DNA from: Amorphochlora amoebiformis
Lineage: Eukaryota > Cercozoa > Chlorarachniophyceae
Length of the DNA: 64,000 nt
Reading direction: 5' to 3'
Assembly (NCBI GenBank): GCA_054601695.1
Contig: BAAHQB010000380.1
Coordinates: forward strand, 1 to 64,000
Below the pieces are notes generated by a model, which worked only from the letters and a program-made list of their open reading frames with translations, was not told the origin of the DNA and searched no databases. Made by a program: the position numbers and the translations under genes. Positions 1-13,313 of the stretch are shown in pieces (the stretch's first letter is position 1; every line of letters starts with the position of its first letter).

Positions 1-97
1 TGACACCCTAACCCGACACCCTAACCCTAACCCGACACCCTAACCCGACACCCTAACCCGACACCCTAACCCGACACCCTAACCCTTACCCTAACTC
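1..97. repeat. Variant telomere-like repeat array
   Basis: The window begins with tandem CCCTAA-type repeats. Most of the array is a 13-base unit joining CCCTAA to CCCGACA, mixed with plain CCCTAA and one CCCTTA. G-rich TTAGGG strands face the left end, as at a left chromosome end. The mixed units suggest a proximal, degenerate telomere region or an old telomere junction rather than the pure terminal array. It abuts retroelement sequence near base 100. Confidence 0.85.
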
Positions 98-101
98 CGC
101 G

Positions 102-797
102 GCGATCAACCAATGGGGCACAAAGGATGCGCGGGCCATACCACACTTACAGACCTTATTTCAATGGGCAGACACAATAAACACAACACTCACGGCCACT
201 TACATCAACACACGGGCGAACACCCTTGCGGACCGCCTCTCGCGTGACATCACTCTCACCCAAGCCGAGCTAGCCGAGATGCAACTTCTCCTCCATTCCA
301 TCCGGGTCACCAGACATCACACCTTACACTGTGTATGCACCAGGGGGGGCATGCGCCCCCAACCCGGACCCTCCACCCCAAGAACAAACGAACCTTATTT
401 TGCCTTTCCCCAACCCAATCAGGTCGATCACCTTCTCCGCCTGGCCCAATCCTCGGCGAACGACATAATCGCCCTCCTTCCCCTCTGGCCAGCTGCCCCA
501 TGGTTCAACAAAGCCGCGCAACTATCGGTCAGTAACCCGCACCTCCTATCCCCGGGTGCCATCACCCCTTCACACCAATATGCTCCCTCACGCCCGAACT
601 GGGAATGGATTGGGGTGCGGCTCTCCGGCAGGCGGAGCAAGAGGCTAACGTTCCGGAGGGGGTTGGAACACGTTTCCGCATACACCATAGCACCTACCGC
701 CAATATGCTGGGGCCTGGGCGGCCCTTCGGACCTTCGCCCAAAACACTCAAATACCTCCAACACTTCCTCGACATCGCCCTACAAGCGAAATTCTGA
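102..797 (+). pseudogene. DIRS-like retroelement, 3' end of RT/RNase H ORF
   Basis: One open frame runs from the telomere-like repeats at about 102 to a stop at 795-797. Its first 50 residues end in YINTRANTLADRLSRD, which fits the C-terminal part of the RNase H domain of DIRS-group elements (ADxLSRD box). Further on, LLPLWPAAPWF fits the conserved P-W-pxxPWf motif that ends this ORF in DIRS elements. The reverse transcriptase part is absent: the element is cut on its 5' side by the telomere-like repeats. The last 190 bases overlap the recombinase ORF in another frame, as is usual in DIRS elements. Family assignment is by motif memory only. Confidence 0.6.
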
Positions 798-995
798 ACC
801 ACACGGTCGCCTTATACGCCGCCCACCTAACTAAAAAGGGGGCCTCCCAATCACAGCTCACACATGATGCCTCCGCTGCTGTGCGACACTACACCGCCAC
901 ACTCAGCGCGACCCCCGAAGACATTCGGGGTTATTTATTTCTTTCCTGTTTTTCTTATGTATGAGATCCTCATACTTATATATATACCTCTGCAT

Positions 996-1060
<65 letters not shown>

Positions 1061-1116
1061 CGTGTATATATATATATATATATATGTACATATATGTACG
1101 TATATATATATATGTC

Positions 1117-1154
<38 letters not shown>

Positions 1155-1920
1155 TATCTACACATATATATATATGTGTGTTGCGTCTTCCGTGCGTACA
1201 GCTTGGGCTGCGAGGCGCACGAACCGCGATCGCCCCAGAATACCGCGAAACGACACCGTTCCTTCCATACATGACCTCCTCGATATTGCCATCCGTATCC
1301 CTGCCCACAACCGTATCGAGCTCAGGGATCGCACCATTGCGCTCTTTCTCCTCTTCACGCACGCCCGTCAGAGCGATGTCACCGGCATATATCGACACCA
1401 CGCGACGTTTTGGGTGGGCCACCTCCCTCTCGATGCCCCATCTTGGGCCCAGGGCTCCTCGCGCGCCGCTCCAATGCTCACTCGTCTTGGATACATCCCC
1501 GATTACAAGCACCGTTCCAACCACCACGTATATGTCGACGTATGATATCATCTACCCAAACGAGCAGCCGCACAGGGTCTCCGGTACGGTAACTGGGTTC
1601 GTCTACTCGAACAACCCTTTTCCCCTTCCACGTGTCCTGTCTATCACCTCGCCCGCTACCTCACCGCGACCAAGGCCCTGGACATCGACGCGGTACCTCT
1701 CCCTAACCACGAACACGAGGAATTCCGCGCGCGGCCCCTGTTCGTCTCCGAGGGCCGACAACACCACGAGCTCAAGGAGTCTACCATAGGGGGTATCATC
1801 CGCCGCCATGTCATCCAGTATATTTCTGGCCGTAAATTTACGCCTCACATCACCCGTGCCTGCAGCGCCAGTTACAAAATCGCGTACGGCGTTCCCCGGG
1901 CGAGAGAACTAAAACATATG
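605..1920 (+). pseudogene. DIRS-like tyrosine recombinase, degraded
   Basis: The frame starting at 605 (MDWGAALRQAEQE) overlaps the RNase H ORF and encodes an N-terminal core-binding domain (STYRQYAGAWAALRTFAQ). It is cut by (TA)n at about 975-1175. The catalytic domain resumes in a different frame after 1177: FTHARQSD carries the first catalytic Arg, and PHITR near 1840 the HxxR pair, followed by ASYKIAYGVPRARELKHMGR. One in-frame TGA lies at 1543-1545. The final Tyr is missing because a (GA)n tract starts at 1921. The enzyme would cut and join DNA through a phosphotyrosine to integrate the element. The (TA)n break, frame change, stop and lost Tyr make it a relic. Confidence 0.65.
975..1175. 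repeat. (TA)n microsatellite inside recombinase relic
   Basis: About 200 bases of nearly pure TA with scattered G and C. It splits the core-binding domain from the catalytic domain of the recombinase, so it grew or was inserted after the element arrived. Confidence 0.9.
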
Positions 1921-2174
1921 GGAAGAGAGAGGGAGGAAGAGGGAGAGAGAGAGAGAGAGAGTGAGAGAGAGAGAGAGAGAGAAGAAAGAGCGAGAGAGAG
2001 AGAGAGAGAGAGAGTGAGAGAGAGAGAGAGAGAGAAGAAAGAGCGAGAGAGAGAGAGAGAAAGAGAGAAAGAGAGAGAGAGAGAGAGAGAGTGAAAGAAA
2101 GAGAGAGAAAGAGAGAGAGAAAAAGAGAGAGAGAGGAAGAGAGAAAGATAGAGAGAGAGCGAAAGAGAGATAGA

Positions 2175-2230
<56 letters not shown>

Positions 2231-2288
2231 GAGAGAGAAAGGGAGAGAGAGAAAGAGAATGAGAGAGAGAAAGAGAGAGATAATACAC

Positions 2289-2374
<86 letters not shown>

Positions 2375-2420
2375 TATACACATATATATACATATATATA
2401 TATATACATATAGGTTCTAA
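1921..2420. repeat. (GA)n tract followed by (TA)n
   Basis: Purine-only (GA)n with AAAG and GGGA variants runs from about 1921 to 2280, then (TA)n to about 2413. The GA tract begins exactly where the recombinase frame is lost. Long frames through it (poly-SL or poly-RE) are low-complexity artefacts. Confidence 0.9.
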
Positions 2421-2700
2421 GGTTTGTGAGATAATTATGTGGTAGGTGTAGTGTTAGCGATTCTACTGATAACGGTATCTGAGAATTGTGAGGAGGATTG
2501 TGGCGATAACGTAAGACATCTGAGGAGGATGATTGTGGCGATAACAAACGACATCTGAAGAAAGTGAGGATGATAACATGTGGCATTAACGATATCTGAG
2601 GACTGTGAGGATGATTGTGGCGATAACGATATCGAAAGACTATCAAGATGATTGTAGCGATGACGATATCTTCTGATTGTTAGATCATGTGTGAACCAGA
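2421..2700. repeat. Degenerate minisatellite around GATTGTGGCGATAACG
   Basis: Imperfect copies of GAGGATGATTGTGGCGATAACG recur about every 30-60 bases. No coding signal is seen. Confidence 0.7.
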
Positions 2701-2702
2701 AA

Positions 2703-2820
2703 ATCAGGGATAGCGGTAGCGGCAGCGGTAGCGGTAGCGGTAGCGGTAGCGATAACGGTAGCGATAACGGTAGCGACAGCGGTAGCGATAACGGTAGTGA
2801 TAACGGTAGCGACATAGTAT
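2703..2820. repeat. Hexanucleotide array (GGTAGC)n
   Basis: About 19 imperfect copies of GGTAGC, with interspersed GATAAC variants giving a 12-base higher-order period. Non-coding as far as I can see. Confidence 0.85.
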
Positions 2821-2860
2821 AGCAATGGTAGTCCATGATATGAGTTAGGCCCTATTAAGT

Positions 2861-3130
2861 AAGACTGGTTGGATTATGATTAACTTGGGGTCGCTCACCT
2901 CGATGCATTCATCATATGCCTGTGGCCCTATAGACTAAGACTGGTTGGATTATGATTTACTTGGGCTCGCTCACCTCGATGCATTCATCATATGCATTCA
3001 TCATATGCATTCATCATATGCCTGTGGCCCTATAGAGTAAGACTGGTTGGATTATAATTAACTTGGGCTCACTCACCTCAATGCATTCATCATATGCCTC
3101 AGACCCGATTGACTAAGACTGGTTGGATTA
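2861..3130. repeat. 76-bp tandem repeat
   Basis: The motif AAGACTGGTTGGATTA starts at 2861, 2937, 3039 and 3115. Spacings are 76, 102 and 76 bases. The long unit differs by two extra copies of a 13-base ATGCATTCATCAT block, so 102 = 76 + 26. Each unit also holds TTGGGCTCGCTCACCTCGATG. No frame is conserved between units. Confidence 0.9.
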
Positions 3131-3138
3131 CGATTATA

Positions 3139-3225
<87 letters not shown>

Positions 3226-3226
3226 G

Positions 3227-3264
<38 letters not shown>

Positions 3265-3432
3265 ATTGTGTGATATATATATACATATACATATATATAT
3301 ATATTATATATATATATATATGTGTATGTATGATATTCATATGTATGTATGTATGTATATATATATATATATGGAGAGAGACTGTATACATATATGTACA
3401 TATATGTACATATATATATATATATATATATA
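3131..3432. repeat. (TA)n/(TG)n microsatellite at LTR element insertion site
   Basis: Almost pure TA with a short TG run near 3247 and a GGAGAGAGAC motif near 3373. It is the left flank of the LTR retrotransposon. The flanks on both sides are TATA repeats, so the target-site duplication (4-6 bases of TATA) cannot be sized. Confidence 0.9.
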
Positions 3433-3623
3433 TGTTATGTTCACTCCGATACAACTTCTTGTCAATGCCTTGATGAATTCTGTGACTTTGGTTCACAAAT
3501 AATGTTCATTCTTGAATATTCTACTTCTAGTTGTTTCTAGAACATTCTAGTAGTTTCTACGAATTTCTTACGAATTTCCTTTCCCTTTCTGGAACCAATA
3601 GGTAACATCTAGTATACATCACA
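3433..3623 (-). repeat. 3' LTR of the retrotransposon
   Basis: 191 bases, TG...CA ends. Reads the same as the 5' LTR at 8447-8637. It holds the transcript 3' end. Confidence 0.92.
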
Positions 3624-3644
3624 CCTCCCTCCGGCTCCGTCGTC
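3624..3644 (-). other. Polypurine tract
   Basis: Between the stop codon (3645-3647) and the 3' LTR the minus strand reads GAGCCGGAGGGAGG, purine-rich and ending at the LTR edge. This is where plus-strand DNA synthesis would be primed. Confidence 0.75.
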
Positions 3645-6600
3645 TCAGTCGATGGAGTCAAACCTTACTATCCACCATGATATGCCCTGATTCTTGAGCT
3701 TTTGTCCTTGCATGTCTTGCCAAACGGTCTCGTCATCCTCTGGGTCGATGGCGTACCATTTGCTTTCGAGTTCGTTGAGTTCTTTAAGCCATTCCATACA
3801 TGGTAGATCCGGTATGATTGCATATACATGATCGTAATCATCCTCCTTGAGTTTTGTTACCAGTTGTTCCATATTGTTGAGCCCAACGTAGTTGACATTG
3901 ATGGTCTTATCCTTCCAGTCATCATTGAATCTTGTATCACCATTCGCATATTCGGTATCCACATCAGCGATATCCCCGATATGATGCCGTGCGGCATTTT
4001 TCGCCTCAGCCGTGAGGGTACACATGCGTAGTAGTCGATCCCCAACGTCGTATTCCTTCAAATCATCGATGTGTCGCTGTGGATTCCTGCCTCTTCGTTT
4101 GTCGGTGACGATTTCGTAGACCTTTTTTCCGATGCGCCTCACAATCCTACATGGTGTAGACCATGGGTCCTCATGCTTCGCCCGTATCCTCTCGTGTATG
4201 CGTTGTCGCACGAGTTGTCCAACCATGAGTTCGCGTCCATCGTATGGTATCTGTTGTCGAAAATGCATCCTCGCCTTCCTTAAATGATCCTTGCAACAGA
4301 CGCGATGTGGAAATCCATCCCGATCCAAACCTTTCATCGCCGGTCGGTCACAGTCTGGCGCCATGCATATAGCCAATGCCTCACCTCCCTCCAGACCAGA
4401 GGTCTCCGGTTGAGTGAATATATATATATCATCGGGAGTCGCGCCAGAGATCCTTGCCTGTTTGCCGAGTTCCTTGTGGTATCGTTCAATTTTGGACATC
4501 ATTTGTGGCCGCCAGGATGGGTTAATGATGAGTCGATTATGCGGAATCCCTCGTAGTGCAGCTTCGTTGTCAACACGAATAGCTGTTGGAACCCGTTCCA
4601 GACTTGATTCCCATTCACGATAAACGTCTTCAATCTTGCGTTTAAAAGCTCCTGGATGGCCTGAAGCCTCACCGGTGGCCATCAATCGTTTACACCAATT
4701 TCGTCCGGTTGCAACATCGTAGAATGTGAGATATTTGATCCCATCCCACATATATATATCGGCCAACACCAGATCCAAATAGCGTTCTGCATCAATAGTA
4801 GACGCCTCTTTGCTTTGCTTGCTTTCGCCCCTTGGCACAATGGTAGGTTTCTTCGTCTGGCATGCACATGAGCGGAGAAAAGCCTGGACATCCGTGCGTT
4901 TGGTGGGCCAATAATATTCCTGGAGCCTTTCAGACATTTTGACCGCCCCTGCATGATCCCTGGTATGTTTGTCGTAGAGCAGCGCGACCCGTGATCTTTG
5001 TGGTATGAATACGCGCGTGCGATTCCCAGTTTGTACTTCGATATGGGTGTCCAGCTGTTTCCATTTTAATCCATAGCGGTCATGTCGTGCCTTCAAATCC
5101 TCAATTTCGTCTTGAGTCGCCTCGTAGTCGCCGTGTTCATAAGCTAAATGCAAAATAACGTCTTGTCCATCCGTTCCTATCGGGTCATCAGGCCAAATCC
5201 TGGTCCAAAAATCCGCCAAATTGGTATCCCCCTTCGCGTATACAATGGTTCGCTGGTCGCGAAGGTCCTCGGTTTTTATTCGCATGGCCTGAAGGTCCTC
5301 GTTCTCCATGTCAAGTTTCCGGAATATTCCCAGTAGTGGCCTATGGTCGGTGACAAGAGTAAATCCATGTTTGAGTGCCTTGAGCAGATGCCGGTAATGA
5401 AGTTGCCCTTGTGTTGCAGCCAACAATTCACCCTTGGTAGGGCTGTACTTTTCCTCCGTTGGGGTACATCGACGTCCCCAGGCCCGTATCACGCGCCCAT
5501 GCTGTGTGAGTACAGCGGAGATGCCCTTCCTGCTCCAGTCGGTCCATAATTTCGTTCCAGTCGCGAATGGATCGAGAATGGCGTTTCGCAAATCTTCCTT
5601 CGCCATCCCTTTAATAGCCTCATATGCCGATTGGTGTTCCTTAGTCCAAAGATCCTTAAGACTTTTAGCCCCGTGTTTCTTTGTTAGAAGTTCAGAAAGT
5701 TTAGAGGCTTCCCTGGCGTATCTTGGGGAAAACTGCCTTAGATGCCAGCCGGTAACCGCCAAGAATTTCTTCAAGTTTTTCTTGTCGGTCGGCCTGTCCG
5801 GCATTCCCGTTATTATCGCTGTACGACGGGGATCCGGTCTCACGTACCCATCCCCCACAAGATAGCCGCACCACTTGAGCTCGGTCACGATGAACGTACA
5901 CTTCGCAACACGTATGGTGAATCCAAACTTTTGAAGCCTCTCGAATATCACTTCAAGTACGAACACCATAGTCTTGATTTTATTGGTCCCAATCGCGTCA
6001 TCATCCACATAACACCAGATGAATATCCAAAGAAGGACCGATGCTCCATCGCTTGTCAGCATTTTTTGCTTCCGCATGGAATATAAATCTCCGGAGATGC
6101 TGAGCCCATACGGTAGAACCTTGAACTGCCATTTACCGGTTTTCGTCGTGAAGGCTAATAATGGTCGGTCTTTCTTGTGTACAGGGATTTGAGTGTAAGC
6201 CTCCCGTTGGTCGAGCGAGCTTTTGTATCGTTTCGAAGCCAGCTCGTATATCATCTCATCGATGCGCCGAAGTGGAACTTTGACGCTCTCGATTATCCGG
6301 TTCATCCTGCGAAAATCGTGTGCCAACCGGAAGTATGGTGGTGTCTTCTTCTTCGCCAATACCATAGGTGTGTTATGTTGTGATGTCGATGCTTCAACTT
6401 TTCCTTGCTTGAGCCATTGATCCTTTTGCCATTCAATTTGTTGTGCCTCTCTGTCCGATCTTGGTCTTGGGGGTACATTTGAGATTGCGTGCTTGAATTC
6501 TTCCTTGAGCTTGATCCTTACCGGTGCTATCTTGTCAGATGGTTCTTCGCGGGCCTCCGTGATGGTCTCGAATTTTGTCTTCAGCAAGTGATGTATATAT

Positions 6601-8447
6601 CGCCGTCCTTCGTCGATACTCATATCATCCTCGTCCTTTGTCTGCTCCAACTCTTCAGCAATCTGTCTGATGTTCATTCCTGGATACTGCTTGTGATATT
6701 GTGCCGGTGTCGGGAAATCCTGATGGTCGAAATCGATGTGATTGACAGATGAATACGCTTTCCACTCGCCAATCTTCAACATAGGTACTTCTGCTTTAAT
6801 TCGTCCACATTGAATGATGCCCTTGTCGTAGTCGATATTGACCCTTAATATTTGCATCAGGCCAGAACCGAAGAGAAGCCTGGTCTTTGCAGTCGTAACG
6901 CAGAATAAATGTTCAATAGTCGTGCCGTCTGCTGCGATCCGGAACCGTAGCAAAATCTCTCCAATTATCTTGAATCCTCCTCCGTATGCCTTGTGCGTCG
7001 CTCTCGTACGTTGCATCCTGGGCCGTAATTGTAGTTCTTCGACTGTCTTAATGTTGATATATGATCTCGGTACTGCTCCTGAATCCCACAACGTGCCATA
7101 TTCCTGGTAAAGTCCTTGTCCATCTTGTATATATACCTTAGTCATGGATACATTCCTCTGATACTTCTCCTGTCCATGGATTATTTTCTCGGTCCTCGGC
7201 TTTTTGTAATCCTGGGCGTTATCAGTAATAAATACGGCCCCATCCCCGCGAATGAAGTCGTTATCACTGATATGGTTGACTTCATGTTCGTCAGCCTTAT
7301 CCCCTTCAATGTTGTTAGCCCTGCCTGCATTCCTTTTTTGCCTGTCGTCACGTTTTTTCTTCATCCTGCGTTCCCATTCCAATTGTTTCTCCAATTTAAC
7401 CTTAGGTTTGTTTAGTAGTTTGCAATCCTTGAGTTGATGATTCGTCCTGCAGCAATGCGTACATCTCCTTTTTCCATCTCGAGTCGTGAAATATTGCTTC
7501 TTGAAGTTGCTGTTGTTGCGTCTTGGACCTCCTGTGTAGTTGACGTAGGGTCGTTGTTTCCCAAAATAGTCGTGTTCAATGGTCATCAAGTATTCCACTG
7601 CTGTCCCGATAGTCCTGATTTCTGGTTTTTCTCTTAGCTTGTGTCCCAAGGTGATCGTTGCGCGAAAAAATTGCCATTTCATATTGATACCCATGACAAC
7701 CTCCTGCGTCTTCAGAGCCTGAACCAATTTCTTGAACCGTGCATAATAGTGTGAGATTGATTCATCCTTCCGTTGTGCGATGCTCCTGACTTCTGTAATT
7801 AGTATTCCAACCGAGTCTCGATCTCTCTCTCGACAGAATTCTTTCATCAACCGTTCGACGCTCCAACCCTTGTGGTCATCCTGTATGTTCAAAAGGCGTT
7901 GTGCGCCATCTGGATATCCTTTCTTCAACACACTGATGATCGCCGGTAACCAGTGTCCTGCCAATCCGTCTGGCTGCCCTGGCTCCAACATCTGAATCAT
8001 CTTTTTCGTCTCCACCCACCATAGAGTCGCTTTTCCTCGATCTCCATTATATGCGGGCAGATCCGTGTTGACTTTAGCCAGTGTGACGGGTCCCTTCGTC
8101 TTCTGTGTCGGGCTTACATCCACTTTTTCATCGCGTTTGATTTCGGATATCGCTTCGCCACGGAACCCTTTAATCCATTCATTGTGGTTCGTCGCGCTTT
8201 GACGCTTGGATTCCTCTTCTTCGGTCTCTCCTCTAAGCCTCGGCCTTTCATCAATTAGGGGAATTCTCCCAATTTGAGCCGCCAAAGTCTCGTAATCTCG
8301 TTTGTCCACCGTTTTCTTCAACTGAAGCCGAACCCAAAATAACGTGTCCGAGGAGAAAGGTGTAGCCTTGAAGACCTCAACAACTCGCTTATAATCGCCT
8401 CCACTTTCCAATATGAGGTTCGCAAGTTTGCCCGATGTGGAAGCCAT
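3645..8447 (-). CDS. Gag-Pol polyprotein of Ty3/gypsy-type element
   Basis: A single open frame of 1600 residues from the ATG at 8447 (1621 from an ATG at 8510 within the LTR; I prefer 8447). It replicates the element through an RNA intermediate in particles formed by its own Gag. Domains in order, approximate residues: Gag 100-310; zinc knuckle CTHCCRTNHQLKDC (CX2CX4HX4C) near 330; retropepsin LWDSGA near 455; reverse transcriptase with YVDD near 815; RNase H with TDWS near 970, E in KGELLAA and D in TDHRPL; integrase with D in ADIY, D in RVDNE and E in KIERYHK. Oddities: the second Asp and the Glu of integrase are only about 27 residues apart rather than the usual 35, and the zinc-finger end reads CAC rather than CXXC. 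No frameshift separates gag and pol. Confidence 0.93.
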   Translation of the reverse strand: MASTSGKLANLILESGGDYKRVVEVFKATPFSSDTLFWVRLQLKKTVDKRDYETLAAQIGRIPLIDERPRLRGETEEEESKRQSATNHNEWIKGFRGEAISEIKRDEKVDVSPTQKTKGPVTLAKVNTDLPAYNGDRGKATLWWVETKKMIQMLEPGQPDGLAGHWLPAIISVLKKGYPDGAQRLLNIQDDHKGWSVERLMKEFCRERDRDSVGILITEVRSIAQRKDESISHYYARFKKLVQALKTQEVVMGINMKWQFFRATITLGHKLREKPEIRTIGTAVEYLMTIEHDYFGKQRPYVNYTGGPRRNNSNFKKQYFTTRDGKRRCTHCCRTNHQLKDCKLLNKPKVKLEKQLEWERRMKKKRDDRQKRNAGRANNIEGDKADEHEVNHISDNDFIRGDGAVFITDNAQDYKKPRTEKIIHGQEKYQRNVSMTKVYIQDGQGLYQEYGTLWDSGAVPRSYINIKTVEELQLRPRMQRTRATHKAYGGGFKIIGEILLRFRIAADGTTIEHLFCVTTAKTRLLFGSGLMQILRVNIDYDKGIIQCGRIKAEVPMLKIGEWKAYSSVNHIDFDHQDFPTPAQYHKQYPGMNIRQIAEELEQTKDEDDMSIDEGRRYIHHLLKTKFETITEAREEPSDKIAPVRIKLKEEFKHAISNVPPRPRSDREAQQIEWQKDQWLKQGKVEASTSQHNTPMVLAKKKTPPYFRLAHDFRRMNRIIESVKVPLRRIDEMIYELASKRYKSSLDQREAYTQIPVHKKDRPLLAFTTKTGKWQFKVLPYGLSISGDLYSMRKQKMLTSDGASVLLWIFIWCYVDDDAIGTNKIKTMVFVLEVIFERLQKFGFTIRVAKCTFIVTELKWCGYLVGDGYVRPDPRRTAIITGMPDRPTDKKNLKKFLAVTGWHLRQFSPRYAREASKLSELLTKKHGAKSLKDLWTKEHQSAYEAIKGMAKEDLRNAILDPFATGTKLWTDWSRKGISAVLTQHGRVIRAWGRRCTPTEEKYSPTKGELLAATQGQLHYRHLLKALKHGFTLVTDHRPLLGIFRKLDMENEDLQAMRIKTEDLRDQRTIVYAKGDTNLADFWTRIWPDDPIGTDGQDVILHLAYEHGDYEATQDEIEDLKARHDRYGLKWKQLDTHIEVQTGNRTRVFIPQRSRVALLYDKHTRDHAGAVKMSERLQEYYWPTKRTDVQAFLRSCACQTKKPTIVPRGESKQSKEASTIDAERYLDLVLADIYMWDGIKYLTFYDVATGRNWCKRLMATGEASGHPGAFKRKIEDVYREWESSLERVPTAIRVDNEAALRGIPHNRLIINPSWRPQMMSKIERYHKELGKQARISGATPDDIYIFTQPETSGLEGGEALAICMAPDCDRPAMKGLDRDGFPHRVCCKDHLRKARMHFRQQIPYDGRELMVGQLVRQRIHERIRAKHEDPWSTPCRIVRRIGKKVYEIVTDKRRGRNPQRHIDDLKEYDVGDRLLRMCTLTAEAKNAARHHIGDIADVDTEYANGDTRFNDDWKDKTINVNYVGLNNMEQLVTKLKEDDYDHVYAIIPDLPCMEWLKELNELESKWYAIDPEDDETVWQDMQGQKLKNQGISWWIVRFDSID
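8429..8446 (-). other. Primer-binding site, overlapping gag start codon
   Basis: Directly after the 5' LTR the minus strand reads TGGCTTCCACATCGGGCA. TGG would pair with the CCA end of a tRNA, the usual start of an LTR-element primer site. The same bases are codons 1-7 of the ORF: ATG straddles the LTR/PBS junction. The tRNA was not identified. Confidence 0.7.
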
Positions 8448-8637
8448 GTTATGTTCACTCCGATACAACTTCTTGTCAATGCCTTGATGAATTCTGTGAC
8501 TTTGGTTCACAAATAATGTTCATTCTTGAATATTCTACTTCTAGTTGTTTCTAGAACATTCTAGTAGTTTCTACGAATTTCTTACGAATTTCCTTTCCCT
8601 TTCTGGAACCAATAGGTAACATCTAGTATACATCACA
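8447..8637 (-). repeat. 5' LTR of the retrotransposon
   Basis: 191 bases, TG...CA ends, matching the copy at 3433-3623. On the minus strand it should hold the promoter and start of the transcript. Its last base (8447) is the A of the probable gag start codon. A short in-frame extension of the ORF (21 residues from an ATG at 8510) lies inside the LTR and reappears downstream of the 3' LTR. Confidence 0.92.
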
Positions 8638-8723
8638 TATATATATATAGTCTCTCTCCATTTATGTACATATGTATGTATGTATATGTATATATATATA
8701 TATGGAGACTATATACATATATG

Positions 8724-8766
<43 letters not shown>

Positions 8767-8785
8767 AGACTATATTCATACATGT

Positions 8786-8836
<51 letters not shown>

Positions 8837-9040
8837 ATATATGTGTGTGATATGTGTATGTGTGTGTGTGTGTGTGTGTGTATGTGTGTGTACACACATA
8901 TACACACACATATATAGTCTCTCTCCATTCATGTATATATGTACACATGTATGCACACGCACACATACACATATATAAACACATATATATACATATACAC
9001 ACACATACACACATACACATATATATATATATATATATGT

Positions 9041-9108
<68 letters not shown>

Positions 9109-9135
9109 TATATATATATATATTATATATAATAA
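8638..9135. repeat. (TA)n, (TG)n and mixed microsatellites
   Basis: Right flank of the LTR element: TA, TG and ACATAT repeats. AGTCTCTCTCCAT occurs at about 8650 and 8914 and, inverted, near 3372; shorter GGAGACTATAT forms lie at 8704 and 8764. No gene seen. Confidence 0.85.
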
Positions 9136-9331
9136 AGTTTAGGATAAACGAAAATGCCCGCAGGAATATGAATATGAAAATGAAAATACCCGCAGGAATG
9201 TGAATATAAAAACCTTCAACGAAAAAACACGAAGACAAAATCCGAAACTCAAATCAAAAAACACCCGCAAGATTCCAAAACAAAAGGGCAATAACGAAAT
9301 AAAGTGTAAACAATTATTAAAAAAATAAAGG
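9136..9331 (-). other. Spacer downstream of 28S (3' ETS)
   Basis: AT-rich unique sequence between the 28S 3' end and the microsatellites. On the plus strand CCCGCAGGAAT occurs twice about 33 bases apart. No terminator motif is recognised. Confidence 0.6.
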
Positions 9332-12662
<3,331 letters not shown>

Positions 12663-12680
12663 GTTTGTAGTTTGTTGAAG

Positions 12681-12712
<32 letters not shown>

Positions 12713-12863
12713 TATATATATATATATATTTATAGCTTTGTCCTATGAAAAATAGGCTACCCACTGCAAATATATATATATATATATGTCTATGTCTTGA
12801 GGTGATCACTCCTCCAAAAAAGAAGCAAAAACCCACTATACAGCACGTCGACTGAACATAGTT
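12663..12863 (-). other. ITS2
   Basis: About 200 bases between 5.8S and 28S, short for a eukaryote and partly (TA)n at 12680-12730 and 12770-12787. It is removed during rRNA processing. Confidence 0.8.
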
Positions 12864-13025
12864 GACACGACACTGAAGGAGGCATGCTCAAGCAAGCTTG
12901 AGCGCAATTTGCGTTCAAAAATTTGATGATTCACTGAATTCTGCAATTCGCATTACGTATCGCATTTCGCTGCGTTCTTCATCGTTGCCGGAACCAAGAC
13001 ATCCTTCGCTAAGGGTCATGATAAG
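12864..13025 (-). rRNA. 5.8S ribosomal RNA
   Basis: Minus strand holds the conserved core GATGAAGAACGCAGCGAAAT and AATTGCAGAATTCAGTGAATC. Length is about 160 bases, as expected. It pairs with the 5' end of 28S. Exact ends are estimated from the yeast model, error up to 10 bases. Confidence 0.92.
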
Positions 13026-13136
13026 TTATCAAAAATTGGATTCAAAATCGAAAAACAACCTCATAAAAAAAAGGCCAATAAAACAAAAAGGGTACACAAA
13101 TACAACTCACAAAAAACAACAAATTAAATCAATAGT

Positions 13137-13138
<2 letters not shown>
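13026..13138 (-). other. ITS1
   Basis: About 110 bases between 18S and 5.8S, A-rich on the plus strand. Unusually short. Confidence 0.8.
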
Positions 13139-13196
<58 letters not shown>

Positions 13197-13278
13197 AATC
13201 ATCAGGTTCGTTCCACTTTCCAAGAAGCCAACCCTCTTGCAAAGGCCAGCAACAGTCCGTGGCGCTCACCAAATAATT

Positions 13279-13313
<35 letters not shown>

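Larger units (their letters stand above)
3433..8637 (-). mobile_element. Complete Ty3/gypsy-type LTR retrotransposon
   Basis: A 5205-bp element on the minus strand, inserted in (TA)n. It has two 191-bp LTRs starting TG and ending CA, a primer-binding site abutting the 5' LTR, one gag-pol frame, and a purine-rich tract next to the 3' LTR. The two LTRs read as identical by eye and the frame has no stop, so the insertion looks recent and possibly active. The domain order protease, RT, RNase H, integrase places it with Ty3/gypsy (Metaviridae-like) rather than Ty1/copia. It is the only full-length mobile element I can support here. Confidence 0.93.

Noticed and set aside
903-1551. Long YIYIY/HTHTH reading frames here and throughout the window
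   Set aside because: They are translations of (TA)n, (TG)n and (CA)n repeats, open on both strands by composition.
1850-2646. Frames of 170-245 codons rich in Ser-Leu (minus) or Arg-Glu (plus)
   Set aside because: Translations of the (GA)n tract with no complex sequence.
3134-3496. Separate gene starting with the same 21 residues as the retrotransposon ORF
   Set aside because: This is the 3' LTR copy of the LTR-internal ATG reading into (TA)n.
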